Notes: generated by a model from the sequence alone, not told the origin. Shown: positions 17,744 to 26,138, counted from the stretch's first letter. The stretch: 56,895 bases of DNA from Pelagibacterium lacus (GCF_003345525.1 NZ_QQNH01000018.1:1-56895); one strand, 5' to 3'. Made by a program: numbers and translations.

Positions 17744-18845
17744 CCCAGCGCCCTTCGCGATGGCTGCGCGCCATGGCATGGACGGCGCGCTCGATGGCAA
17801 AGCCCTGCTCGAAATCGATCACATGCGCCGCTTGCCCGGCAATGGCGGCGATCAGCTCGCGCGCCTCGATCACCTTGAGATCGTTGAACCCCAGCCCATG
17901 CCCCGGCGCCGCGACGAAGCGGTCATAGGGCGGATGGGCCGGCGCGGCCAGGATGGTCCGGAACCCCTCCTCGCCCGGCCGCCCCTCGCGGGTGAACAGT
18001 GCGAGTTCGTTCATGCGCTCCTGATCGTAGACCAGCGAACCTCGCGATCCGAACACCTGCACCGCGATGCGGCCCTTGCGGCCCCAGGCGGACCGCGACA
18101 GCAGGATGGTGCCGCTGACGCCCTCCGGCAGGCGCAACAGGATATTGGCGATGTCCCAGGTTTCGACCTCGCGACGCCCGCCATCGGCGGTTTGGCGCGT
18201 GGCGAAGGGCTTGGCCAGATCGGCCATCACCGCCTCGGGCAGGCCGAACAGCATGGCAAGGAGGGAGAGCGGATGCACCCCGAAATCATCGAGGGCGCCG
18301 AACCCCGAGCCGGCCTCGCTCTTCCACGAGAACGGGGCCTCGGGATCGGCCATGAAATCCTCGTCCATCTCGATGCGCACCGAATGCACGGTGCCCAATA
18401 CACCCTCGGCGAGCAGCTTGCCCATATGGCGGATCAGGGGATTTTGGATGTAATTATAACCCAGCACCGCGACCCGGCCCGAGGCGCGCGCCGCCGCCAG
18501 CATGCGCTCGGCATCGGCAAGGCTCGGGGCCATGGGCTTTTCGCACCACAGATGCTTGCCCGCCTCGAGAACCGCTATGGCCATGTCCGGGTGGAAACTG
18601 TTGGGCGTGGTGACCGAAACCACATCGACCTCCGGATCGGCGACCAGCGCGCGCCAATCCCCGGTGGCACGCGCGAAGCCCAGCGCGGCGGCCCGCTGCG
18701 CGGCCAGACCCGCATCGGCCTCCGCCAGATGGACCAGGCGCGGGCGGGCTACGTCACCGAACACCGAGGCCACCGCGTTCCAGGCCAGCGCGTGGCACTT
18801 GCCCATATACCCCGTTCCGATGAGTCCGACGCCAAGCGACGACAT
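17733..18845 (-). CDS. Gfo/Idh/MocA-family oxidoreductase
   Basis: 370 residues. The N-terminal Rossmann fold has GLIGTGYMGKCHA, then CEKPMAPS with the conserved Lys of the EKP motif near 95, and a C-terminal alpha/beta domain (SGFGALDDFGVHPLSLL) with the Asp and His expected for hydride transfer. NAD(P)-dependent oxidation of a sugar or inositol isomer is likely. It is the last gene of the ABC-importer operon, so its substrate is probably what that importer brings in. It is distinct from IolG at 22945. A scyllo-inositol or keto-sugar dehydrogenase role is possible but unproven. The start at 18845 is preceded by AGAGGAT. Confidence 0.85.
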   Translation of the reverse strand: MSSLGVGLIGTGYMGKCHALAWNAVASVFGDVARPRLVHLAEADAGLAAQRAAALGFARATGDWRALVADPEVDVVSVTTPNSFHPDMAIAVLEAGKHLWCEKPMAPSLADAERMLAAARASGRVAVLGYNYIQNPLIRHMGKLLAEGVLGTVHSVRIEMDEDFMADPEAPFSWKSEAGSGFGALDDFGVHPLSLLAMLFGLPEAVMADLAKPFATRQTADGGRREVETWDIANILLRLPEGVSGTILLSRSAWGRKGRIAVQVFGSRGSLVYDQERMNELALFTREGRPGEEGFRTILAAPAHPPYDRFVAAPGHGLGFNDLKVIEARELIAAIAGQAAHVIDFEQGFAIERAVHAMARSHREGRWVTL

Positions 18846-18888
18846 GGGTATGATCCTCTGTGCTCTGGGTTTCAAACGCTCAACAAGA

Positions 18889-18916
18889 GAGACGGCGCAG
18901 CAGCGTGCGCCGTCTC
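18889..18916 (-). other. Intercistronic stem-loop after the binding-protein gene
   Basis: Perfect 11-bp stem GAGACGGCGCA / TGCGCCGTCTC with a 6-nt loop, between the substrate-binding-protein gene and the dehydrogenase gene. Such hairpins often protect the binding-protein message or partly end transcription, giving more binding protein than downstream product. Confidence 0.5.
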
Positions 18917-18941
18917 GGGGTCAAGCCTTGGAGGAGAAGGC

Positions 18942-19844
18942 TTACTGGTAGTCGGCCGCGTTGGACGCGTCGACGAGGACGGTGCCGGTATCGACCCAGT
19001 CCTCGAGGGTTTCGCCATTGCTGAGCGCGATCAGCGATTCGATGCCGAACCGGCCCATATTGTCCGGGGCCTGGGCGATCGACGCGGTCATCTCGCCGGC
19101 GAGGATCGAATTGGCCGCGTCGGGATTGGCGTCGAAGCCCACCACCATCACCTGATCGAGCAGGGCGGCCTGCTTGAGGGCCTCGACGGCGCCGAGCGCC
19201 ATGTTGTCGTTGGAGGCGAAGATGCCGGCGATGCCGGGATTGCCGGCCAGGATGGTCTCGGCGACCGACAGGCCCATGGCCCGATCCCAGTTGGCCGGCT
19301 GCTCGGCCACGATGTTGAGGCCGCATTCGCTGAGCCCGTCATGGGCGCCCTGCGCGCGCTGCTGCCCGGTCGACTGGCTGATCAGGCCCTGGAGAATGGC
19401 CACATTGGCCCCCTCGGGCAGGTTCTCGCACATATATTCGGCCGCCAGCGCGGCGCCGACCTGGTTATTGGTGCCGATGAAGGAGACGCCCTCATTGGTG
19501 CCGCGCGTATCCACAAAGACCACCGGAATGCCCTGGGCGATGGCCGAATCCACCACCGGCGCCAGCGCATTGGGATCGGTGGGGGCGAGCGCGATGCCGT
19601 CGACGCCCTGCGCGATCAGGTCCTCGATCTGGTTGATCTGGGCCTGAACGTCCGATTCCTGGGGCGGGGCGACGACGATCACCTCGACGCCATGCTCCTC
19701 CCCGGCCGCGACGGCCCCTGCCTCCACGGCGGCCCAGAAGGGATTGCCGGCCCCCGGCCCCTTCATGCCCAGAACGAAGGTCTGGGCGCTGGCGCCGACC
19801 GTCATTGCCCCCAAGGCGATACCAGCCAATAGCAGTGTTCTCAT
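18942..19844 (-). CDS. Sugar/inositol ABC transporter periplasmic binding protein (RbsB-like)
   Basis: 300 residues. A signal peptide (MRTLLLAGIALGAMTVGASAQ) precedes a cluster-B periplasmic-binding fold. PGAGNPFWAAVEAGA, QINQIEDLIAQGVDGIALAPTD, a GLSVAETILAGNPGIAGIFA-type segment and VVGFDANPDA are typical of ribose/galactose/inositol receptors. The start at 19844 has GGGAGGA about 10 nt upstream. It is third in the operon ATPase-permease-binding protein-dehydrogenase. An IolR-like site in front of the operon and the nearby iol genes favour inositol as ligand; ribose, fructose or xylose remain possible. Confidence 0.88.
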   Translation of the reverse strand: MRTLLLAGIALGAMTVGASAQTFVLGMKGPGAGNPFWAAVEAGAVAAGEEHGVEVIVVAPPQESDVQAQINQIEDLIAQGVDGIALAPTDPNALAPVVDSAIAQGIPVVFVDTRGTNEGVSFIGTNNQVGAALAAEYMCENLPEGANVAILQGLISQSTGQQRAQGAHDGLSECGLNIVAEQPANWDRAMGLSVAETILAGNPGIAGIFASNDNMALGAVEALKQAALLDQVMVVGFDANPDAANSILAGEMTASIAQAPDNMGRFGIESLIALSNGETLEDWVDTGTVLVDASNAADYQ

Positions 19845-19883
19845 TTCATGGTCCTCCCTTTTCGACCAGTCTCCACTTGCGTG

Positions 19884-19917
19884 CGGCCGTCCCGGCTGGA
19901 GATCACCGGGACGGCCG
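19884..19917 (-). other. Intercistronic stem-loop before the binding-protein gene
   Basis: Perfect 12-bp stem CGGCCGTCCCGG / CCGGGACGGCCG with a 10-nt loop in the 80-bp gap between permease and binding-protein genes. No T-run. Likely an mRNA stability or processing element. Confidence 0.45.
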
Positions 19918-19924
19918 TAAACCG

Positions 19925-20908
19925 CTATGTGCGAACCGCCGCCCGGCGCCGGATCACGTCGATCCACACCGCAAAGATGATCACGACGCCGATCAGCACC
20001 ATCTGCCAGAACGAGCTCACATTGTTGATGTTGAGCCCGTTCCGCAGCAGCCCCATGATGAGCACCCCGGCCAGCACGCCGACCACCGTGCCCCGTCCGC
20101 CGAAGAAGGACGCGCCGCCGATGATCACCGCCGCGATGGCGTCGAGCTCCAGCATCAGCCCGGCATTGGGAAAGCCCGAATCGGTGCGGCCGGCCAGCAG
20201 CAGCCCGCCCAGCCCGGCCATGAAGCCGGAAATGACATAGACGAGGATCAGCACCCCGTTGACGTTGACGCCCGACACCCGCGCCGCCTGCGGATTGCCG
20301 CCAATGGCGTAGATATGGCGCCCGGTGCTGGTCTTTTCGAGGAAGAACCACAGCCCGATGGCGCAGACCGCGACCACGATCAGGCTGGCCGGAATGCCGG
20401 CCGGCGGGGCGAATATCCCCAGATCGTAATAGGCCTGCCCCAGATAGCGCACCTCGGGCTGCAGCCCGGAGATCGGGGCGCCCTCGGTGACCAGATAGGC
20501 GATGCCGCGCACCGCGTTGAGCGTGCCGAGCGTCATGATGAAGGGGTGGGGCAGTTTCAGCCAGGTGAGCCCGATGCCGTTGACCAGCCCCACGGCGATG
20601 CCCACCAGCGGCCCGATCAGCAGCACCACCGGCCAGGGCAGGCCCATGCGGCTGGCCAGCGCCAGCGTCACCATGGACAGCGCCAGCGTCGAGCCCACCG
20701 ACAGATCGATGCCGGCGGTGACGATCACCACGAACATGCCCAGCGCCACCAGCGCCAGGGTGGCGTTCTGCTTCAAAATATTGGTGAGGTTCTGCGGCGT
20801 GAGGAACACGTCCGGCCGCGACAGGGCGATCACCACCATCATCACGATGACGACGAGGACGATGCCGTAGGATTCGAGGAATTTGGACAGTTTGGGATTA
20901 TACAGCAT
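19925..20908 (-). CDS. Sugar/inositol ABC transporter permease (RbsC/FrcC family)
   Basis: 327 residues with about nine to ten hydrophobic segments, typical of BPD_transp_2 permeases. Family marks are the N-terminal NLTNILKQNATLALVALGM, the AGIDLSVGS loop and the GGASFFGGRGTVVGVLAGV stretch near the end. It forms the membrane channel with the single-domain ATPase. It follows the ATPase gene by 18 bp. The ATG at 20908 has only a distant GAGGGGG site. Confidence 0.9.
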   Translation of the reverse strand: MLYNPKLSKFLESYGIVLVVIVMMVVIALSRPDVFLTPQNLTNILKQNATLALVALGMFVVIVTAGIDLSVGSTLALSMVTLALASRMGLPWPVVLLIGPLVGIAVGLVNGIGLTWLKLPHPFIMTLGTLNAVRGIAYLVTEGAPISGLQPEVRYLGQAYYDLGIFAPPAGIPASLIVVAVCAIGLWFFLEKTSTGRHIYAIGGNPQAARVSGVNVNGVLILVYVISGFMAGLGGLLLAGRTDSGFPNAGLMLELDAIAAVIIGGASFFGGRGTVVGVLAGVLIMGLLRNGLNINNVSSFWQMVLIGVVIIFAVWIDVIRRRAAVRT

Positions 20909-20926
20909 GCGGCCAGCGCCCCCTCG

Positions 20927-21712
20927 TCATTGCAGCCGGTCATGGGCCAGGGATTCGGTGTGCCCCTTGGTGCCCATGATCCAGCCGATCACCTCGTTGC
21001 GGCTGGTCGCAGCCAGCGGGCTCTCGGCGAAATTGGTGCCCTGATAGAGGGCGATCACCCGGTCGCAGCAGTAGAAGATGTCGTCCATGCGGTGCGAGAT
21101 GATGATCACCGCCACCCCATGATCCTTGAGCCGCCGGATGAGGTCGAGCACCTTGCCGACCTCCTTGATGGCCAGCGCCGCGGTGGGCTCGTCCATGATG
21201 ACGAGCTGGGCGTGGAACGCCGTGGCGCGGGCGATGGCCACCGCCTGACGCTGCCCGCCCGACAGATCCTCGGTGTTCTGGTCGACCGACTTGACGTTGA
21301 TGTGCAGGTTGTCGAGATGGCTGCGGGCCATCTCCCGGGCCTTCTTGTGGTCGATGATGGTCAGCGGCCCCAGCTTTATGCCGGGCTCGCGGCCCATATA
21401 GATGTTCTCGTAGATGGGCATGTTCCCGGCCAGGGCGAAGTCCTGATAGACCATCTCGATGCCGGCCCGCCGCGCCTCTTTCGGGCTGGCGAAGCGCACC
21501 GGGCGCCCGTCGAGCACCAGCTCGCCCTCGGAGGGCTGGTAGAGGCCGGACAGGATCTTCATCAGGGTGGACTTGCCGGCGCCATTGTCGCCCACCACCC
21601 CCAGAACCTCGCCGCGGCCCACGTGGAAATTGACGTCGTGCAGGGCGGTGATCGCCCCGAAATACTTGGCGATTCCCCGCGCTTCCAGCAGCGGCGGTGC
21701 CGTCCCGTTCAT
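20927..21712 (-). CDS. Sugar/inositol ABC transporter ATP-binding protein (single-domain, FrcA-like)
   Basis: 261 residues with one nucleotide-binding domain: Walker A GDNGAGKST, ABC signature LSGGQRQA, Walker B VIMDEPTAAL and a switch His (IIISHR). Most RbsA/XylG relatives are about 500 residues with two such domains; this is the single-domain FrcA-like kind, so it should act as a homodimer. It is the first gene of the importer operon, divergent from the RpiR gene, with an exact GGAA-N6-TTCC site between. The ATG at 21712 has GGGAGGA 6 nt upstream; the frame stays open to 21937 without conservation. Confidence 0.9.
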   Translation of the reverse strand: MNGTAPPLLEARGIAKYFGAITALHDVNFHVGRGEVLGVVGDNGAGKSTLMKILSGLYQPSEGELVLDGRPVRFASPKEARRAGIEMVYQDFALAGNMPIYENIYMGREPGIKLGPLTIIDHKKAREMARSHLDNLHINVKSVDQNTEDLSGGQRQAVAIARATAFHAQLVIMDEPTAALAIKEVGKVLDLIRRLKDHGVAVIIISHRMDDIFYCCDRVIALYQGTNFAESPLAATSRNEVIGWIMGTKGHTESLAHDRLQ

Positions 21713-21742
21713 GCCGATCCTCCCCGTCCAGTCGCTCAATAT

Positions 21743-21786
21743 GGAATGAATTGTGCGTGATCGGATTTTTATGGAATAAATATTCC
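21743..21786. promoter_or_regulatory. Tandem IolR-type operator between the importer operon and the RpiR gene
   Basis: An exact GGAA-N6-TTCC site at 21773-21786, set in the dyad TGGAATA-N2-TATTCCA, is preceded exactly 30 bp earlier (21743) by a weaker copy (GGAATGAATTGTGC). GGAA-N6-TTCC is the motif reported for the RpiR-type repressor IolR of Sinorhizobium meliloti. Confidence 0.65.
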
Positions 21787-21948
21787 ACTTATGCAACCAT
21801 GCGTCAAGCTGAAAACGCGCCCGTGATCGGGGAGGCGGGGCGGAGGGGGGAAATCGCCCCCGATTATGGGGAAAGTCGGCCCGAGCATAGGACAGACGGG
21901 CGGCGGGGGGATAAACGGGATGCACCACAATTGCCACGCGGGAAAGCG

Positions 21949-22791
21949 ATGACCAAGGACGATCGAGAGCTGGCGCCGCCGCGCGACTATGCCGCCCTGC
22001 GCGAGATGGTGATCGCCCGCTGGGAGGACCTGCCGCGCCGGCTGACCCAGGTGGCCGAATACGCGCTGGGCAATCCCGACGACATCGCTTTCGGCACCGC
22101 CGCCTCCATCGCCGCCAAGGCGCAGGTGCAGCCCTCGACCCTGGTGCGCTTCTCCCAGGCGCTGGGCTATCAGGGCTTTTCCGACCTCCAGGACGTGTTC
22201 CGCTCCCGCCTGCGCGACCAGGTGCTGGGCTATGACGAGCGCATGGCCAAACTCGGCGCCCATGGCCAGGCGGTTTCGCGCGCCTCGATGATCCTCGCCG
22301 GCTTCGCCGACGCCTCGATGCGCTCGCTCTCCGCCCTGCGCAACCGCCCTGACGAGGATGCCATGGACCGGGCCCTCGACCTGCTCGAGGGGGCCGAGAC
22401 CATCTATCTCATCGGCCTGCGGCGCTCGTTTCCCGTCACGTCCTACATGGCCTATGCGCTCGCCAAGCTGGGGATCAGGACGCTGCTCATCGACGCGGTG
22501 GCCGGGCTCGCCTCCGAGCAGGCGGGCTTCGTCACCGCCAGGGACGCGGCCATCACCATCTCGTTCACCCCCTATGCCAGCGAAACCGTCGCCCTCACGC
22601 AGCAGGTACGCGACAAGGGGGCGAAAGTGGTGGCCATCACCGATTCGGTGTTCTCGCCGCTGGCCGGGCTGTCGGATAGCTGGTTCGAGGTGGCCGAAGC
22701 CGATTTCGAGGGTTTCCGCACCCTCAACGCCACCATGACCCTCGCCATGGCGCTGACCGTGGCTCTGGCCGACCGGCGCAAGGCGGGGTAA
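21949..22791 (+). CDS. iolR: RpiR-family regulator, probable inositol repressor IolR
   Basis: 280 residues. The N-terminal RpiR helix-turn-helix covers about 20-95 (AASIAAKAQVQPSTLVRFSQ followed by LGYQGFSDLQ). A C-terminal SIS sugar-phosphate-binding domain has IYLIGLRRSFPVTSY and TISFTPYASETVALTQQ. In rhizobia, RpiR-type IolR represses iol genes and is released by a phosphorylated inositol intermediate. Divergence from the importer operon, the next-door iolG and GGAA-N6-TTCC sites at both iol promoters support that role. The ATG at 21949 starts just before the conserved region and has a GGGAAAG site upstream; the frame is open from 21697. Confidence 0.85.
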   Translation: MTKDDRELAPPRDYAALREMVIARWEDLPRRLTQVAEYALGNPDDIAFGTAASIAAKAQVQPSTLVRFSQALGYQGFSDLQDVFRSRLRDQVLGYDERMAKLGAHGQAVSRASMILAGFADASMRSLSALRNRPDEDAMDRALDLLEGAETIYLIGLRRSFPVTSYMAYALAKLGIRTLLIDAVAGLASEQAGFVTARDAAITISFTPYASETVALTQQVRDKGAKVVAITDSVFSPLAGLSDSWFEVAEADFEGFRTLNATMTLAMALTVALADRRKAG

Positions 22792-22851
22792 GGGGCGAGG
22801 CCTCCCCATACTTTCCCAAGAGCTCGCTAGCGCTCGCACCCCCACCCCTAA

Positions 22852-22873
22852 CCCCTCCCCGCAAGGGGGAGGG
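22852..22873. repeat. Short GC-rich hairpin repeat of the intergenic type
   Basis: CCCCTCCCC-GCAA-GGGGGAGGG pairs with one bulge around a GCAA loop, at the meeting point of the convergent regulator and iolG genes. A near-identical block preceded by CCACCCCTAA is familiar from many Hyphomicrobiales intergenic regions; it may end transcription from both sides. Confidence 0.45.
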
Positions 22874-22944
22874 TGACAGGCTGGTGGATGGAGCGAGGGT
22901 GGGGTGGGGTGGGGCCAGGGGAAAGGAGCCCTGCTGGTCGCCCC

Positions 22945-23934
22945 CTAAATCCGTACGGCCTCGCCGGTGGTGAGGCTGGTGCTGGCGGCTTCGGCGAGTT
23001 TCTGGGCCATGAGGCCGTCATGGCCGGAGGCGCGGGGGGCCTCGCCCTTCTCGAGGAAATCGAGGAATTTGTGGATCTCGGCGGTATAGGCCGCCTGATA
23101 GCGCTCGACAAAGGAGAAGGGGATCATGTCCCCCGTCCAGCCCCGCTCATTGGCCAGTTCGACCGTGGTGTTGTGGATATTGGCGGCGCGCAGCAGGCCG
23201 CGCGATCCGTGCACCTCGATGCGCTGGTCGTGGCCATAGGTGGCGCGGCGCGAATTGGTGATCACCACGATCTTGCCCGAGGCGGTCTGCATGTGCACCG
23301 CGGCGGTGTCGATATCGCCGGCCCGGCCGATCTCGGGATCGGTCATCACCCCGCCAAGCGCGTGGACAACGGCGATCTCCTCGCCGCCGAGCAGGAAGCG
23401 CGCCATGTCGAAATCATGGATCATCATGTCGCGGTAGAGCCCGCCCGAGCGCGCGATATAGGAAACCGGCGGCGCCGAGGGGTCGCGGCAAGTGATGGTG
23501 ATGATCTCCGGATCGCCGATCTCGCCGGCCCGCAGGCGGCTTTCCAGCGCCGCGAAATGGGGATCGTAGCGCCGGTGAAAGCCGATCATCAGCGGAACGC
23601 CAGATTTTTCAACCACATCGAGACAGGCCTCGATGCGCGGCACCGAGAGCGAAACCGGCTTTTCGCACAGGATGGCCTTGCCGGCCCGCGCCGCCTCCTC
23701 GATGAGATCGGCATGGGTGTCGGTGGGGGTGGCGATGAGGATGGCATCGACATCGGAGGCGGCGATCACATCGGCCACCGACGCGGTCCGCGCGCCCACC
23801 ACGCCGGCCAGGCTGGCGGCGGCCTCGGGCACGGCATCGGCGATATAGCCGACGCTGGCCCGCCCCGAGGCGGCGATGGCCCGGGCGTGGACATTGCCGA
23901 TCCGCCCGGCCCCCAAAATTCCGAAACGCAGCAT
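22945..23934 (-). CDS. iolG: Inositol 2-dehydrogenase
   Basis: 329 residues. NAD+-dependent oxidation of myo-inositol to 2-keto-myo-inositol, the first catabolic step. The Rossmann motif GILGAGRIGNVHA is at 5-17, EKPVSL has Lys92, and GGLYRDMMIHDFDMARF supplies Asp169 and His173, matching the Lys/Asp/His triad of characterised IolG. Length is normal. It is divergent from iolC, sharing the 207-bp region with two IolR-like sites, and has GGGAG 6-7 nt before the ATG. Confidence 0.93.
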   Translation of the reverse strand: MLRFGILGAGRIGNVHARAIAASGRASVGYIADAVPEAAASLAGVVGARTASVADVIAASDVDAILIATPTDTHADLIEEAARAGKAILCEKPVSLSVPRIEACLDVVEKSGVPLMIGFHRRYDPHFAALESRLRAGEIGDPEIITITCRDPSAPPVSYIARSGGLYRDMMIHDFDMARFLLGGEEIAVVHALGGVMTDPEIGRAGDIDTAAVHMQTASGKIVVITNSRRATYGHDQRIEVHGSRGLLRAANIHNTTVELANERGWTGDMIPFSFVERYQAAYTAEIHKFLDFLEKGEAPRASGHDGLMAQKLAEAASTSLTTGEAVRI

Positions 23935-24040
23935 GAAATGCTCCCTAAACCCTCGTTATGCGCGGCAATATGGCATGTAATTAGCAATTGTACGCGCGCT
24001 GGTTGAGGATATGTGCGCGAGCGGCAAAATGCAACAGAAT

Positions 24041-24084
24041 GGAACATACATTCTGAATTGACACAATTTCGGAATTGTTGTTTC
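24041..24084. promoter_or_regulatory. Tandem IolR-type operator between iolG and iolC
   Basis: GGAA-CATACA-TTCT (24041-24054) and GGAA-TTGTTG-TTTC (24071-24084) each match GGAA-N6-TTCC at 7 of 8 positions and are exactly 30 bp apart. The first lies in a perfect CAGAATG-N7-CATTCTG dyad (24035-24055). The second adjoins an ACAATT-N4-AATTGT dyad (24063-24078). Confidence 0.6.
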
Positions 24085-24141
24085 ACTGACATGTCGGATG
24101 CGGCCCCTGCGCGGGGCCGGATGGAGGAGGTGAGCCGAACC

Positions 24142-26058
24142 ATGAGCGAGAGCGGGAACCAGCTCGACGTGATCACGATCGGGCGCGCGTCTGTCGACCT
24201 TTACGGGCAGCAGATCGGCAGCCGGCTCGAGGACGTGGCGAGCTTTGCCAAATCGGTGGGCGGGTGCCCGGCCAATATCGCCATCGGCACGGCGCGGCTG
24301 GGGCTGCGATCGGCCTGGCTGGGCCGGGTGGGCGCCGAGCAGTTCGGGCGCTTCATCATCGAGCAGATGACCCGCGAGGGCGCCTCGACCGAAGGGATCG
24401 TCACCGACCCCGAGCGCCTGACGGCGCTGGCCATCCTCGCGGTGGAGGACGACAGGAAGTTCCCGCTGATCTTCTATCGCGAGAACTGCGCCGACATGGC
24501 GCTCGAGGAAGCCGATGTCGACGAAGCGCTGATCGCACGCAGCCGCTCGGTGCTGGTCACCGGCACGCATTTTTCCCGCCCCAACACCGCCGCCGCCCAG
24601 CGCAAGGCCATGCGCATCGCCCGCGACAAGGGGCTCAAGGTGATCTTCGACATCGATTACCGCCCCAATCTGTGGGGGCTGGCCGGCCATGCGGCGGGCG
24701 AGGAGCGCTATATCGCCTCCGATGCGGTGTCCGAAACGCTGAAAGCGGTCCTCCCCCATTGCGACCTGATCGTGGGCACCGAGGAGGAGGTGCTGATCGG
24801 CGCGGGCGAGAGCGAGTTGCACGCCGCGCTCCGGGCCATCCGCGCGCAATCCTCCGCCGTGATCGTCCTCAAGCGCGGGCCCATGGGCTGCATCGTCTAT
24901 GACGGGCCGATCCCCGACGACCTCGAGGACGGCATTGTCGGTGAGGGCTTTCCCATCGAGGTCTACAACACGCTGGGGGCCGGGGACGCCTTCATGAGCG
25001 GGTTTCTGCGCGGCTGGCTGCGCGGCGAGCCGATCACGACCTGCGCCACCTGGGCCAATGCCTGCGGCGCCTTCGCGGTGTCGCGGCTGCTGTGCTCGCC
25101 GGAAATCCCCAGCTTTGCCGAATTGCAGGCCTTCCTTAAAACCGGCAGCCCGCACAAGGCGCTGCGCAAGGACGCGGCGCTCAACCATATCCACTGGGCG
25201 ACCACCGGGCGGCGGCGCGACTATCCCGCGCTCAAGGCGCTGGCCATCGACCACCGCTCGCAGCTCGAGGAGGTGGCCGACCGGCTGGGGGTGCCACATG
25301 AACGCATCGGCGCCTTCAAGTGCCTCGCCGTCGAGGCGGCGGCGCGGGTGGCCGGGGACCGCGACGGCTTCGGCATGCTGATCGACGACAAGCACGGGCG
25401 CGCGGCACTGTTCGCCGCCGCGAAACACGACCGGTTCTGGATCGGCAAGCCGGTGGAGCGGCCGGGCTCGCGCCCGCTGCGCTTCGAATTCTCCCAGGAT
25501 ATCGGCTCGCAACTGGTCGACTGGCCGGTGGACCACTGCATCAAATGCCTGGCCTTCTACCACCCCGACGACCCCGAAGCCCTGCGCGCCGAGCAGACCG
25601 AAACCCTCCGCGCCCTCTATGATGCGGCGCGCAAGGTGGGACGGGAAGTGCTGGTCGAGATCATCGCCGGCAAGAACGGACCGATGGACGACGAGACGAT
25701 TCCCCGCGCCCTTGCGGAACTGTATGCGGCGGGGATCAAGCCCGATTGGTGGAAGCTCGAACCGCAGGCGACGCCGAGCGCCTGGGCGCGGATCGACGCC
25801 ACCATCGCCGCCCACGACCCCTATTGCCGCGGCGTGGTGCTGCTGGGGCTGGAGGCGCCGCGCGAGGAGCTGGAAGCCGCCTTCGCCGCGACGGCGGGGT
25901 CGGTTATGGTCAAGGGTTTTGCCGTGGGCCGCACCATCTTTGCCAGCGCCGCCGAAAAGTGGTTGGGTGGCACGATGGGCGACGAGGAGGCCATCGCCGA
26001 CATGGCCGCGCGTTTTGGCGCGCTGGTTGGGGCATGGGAGGCGCGGGGGGATGGGTAG
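24142..26058 (+). CDS. iolC: Bifunctional 5-dehydro-2-deoxygluconokinase with C-terminal DUF2090 aldolase-like domain
   Basis: 638 residues. The PfkB-type kinase covers about 1-335, with GGCPANIAIGTARLGL near 40 and the catalytic NTLGAGDAF (base Asp282). A second domain from about 345 to the end (KALAIDHRSQLEEVADRLG ... VMVKGFAVGRTIFASAAEKW) is DUF2090, related to class-I aldolases. The kinase makes 5-dehydro-2-deoxygluconate 6-phosphate; the second domain is thought to replace IolJ aldolase, giving dihydroxyacetone phosphate and malonate semialdehyde. No separate iolJ is seen. The start at 24142 is chosen for the GGAGGAGG 11 nt upstream; in-frame ATGs at 24013 and 24121 are less likely. First gene of iolCDEB. 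Confidence 0.93.
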   Translation: MSESGNQLDVITIGRASVDLYGQQIGSRLEDVASFAKSVGGCPANIAIGTARLGLRSAWLGRVGAEQFGRFIIEQMTREGASTEGIVTDPERLTALAILAVEDDRKFPLIFYRENCADMALEEADVDEALIARSRSVLVTGTHFSRPNTAAAQRKAMRIARDKGLKVIFDIDYRPNLWGLAGHAAGEERYIASDAVSETLKAVLPHCDLIVGTEEEVLIGAGESELHAALRAIRAQSSAVIVLKRGPMGCIVYDGPIPDDLEDGIVGEGFPIEVYNTLGAGDAFMSGFLRGWLRGEPITTCATWANACGAFAVSRLLCSPEIPSFAELQAFLKTGSPHKALRKDAALNHIHWATTGRRRDYPALKALAIDHRSQLEEVADRLGVPHERIGAFKCLAVEAAARVAGDRDGFGMLIDDKHGRAALFAAAKHDRFWIGKPVERPGSRPLRFEFSQDIGSQLVDWPVDHCIKCLAFYHPDDPEALRAEQTETLRALYDAARKVGREVLVEIIAGKNGPMDDETIPRALAELYAAGIKPDWWKLEPQATPSAWARIDATIAAHDPYCRGVVLLGLEAPREELEAAFAATAGSVMVKGFAVGRTIFASAAEKWLGGTMGDEEAIADMAARFGALVGAWEARGDG

Positions 26059-26076
26059 GCTGAGCGATCAAGCTGG

Positions 26077-26138
26077 CTCAGCAGCCCCCTCATCCGTCTC
26101 GGACCGCGAGGTCCGAGACGGATGAGGGGGCTGCTGAG
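26077..26138. repeat. Perfect 29-bp inverted repeat with GCGA loop between iolC and iolD
   Basis: The arms 26077-26105 and 26110-26138 are exact reverse complements, closed by a GCGA (GNRA-type) loop. It starts 18 bp after the iolC stop and ends 31 bp before iolD. The core includes CCTCATCCGTCTCGGACC. There is no T-run. It could be a mobile intergenic repeat of the REP/palindromic class or an RNA element lowering read-through. Confidence 0.8.

Noticed and set aside
18942-21712. Naming the importer as fructose frcBCA because of the single-domain ATPase
   Set aside because: There is no frcK-type kinase, the dehydrogenase and IolR-like site point to inositol, and ligand cannot be read from sequence, so gene symbols were withheld.
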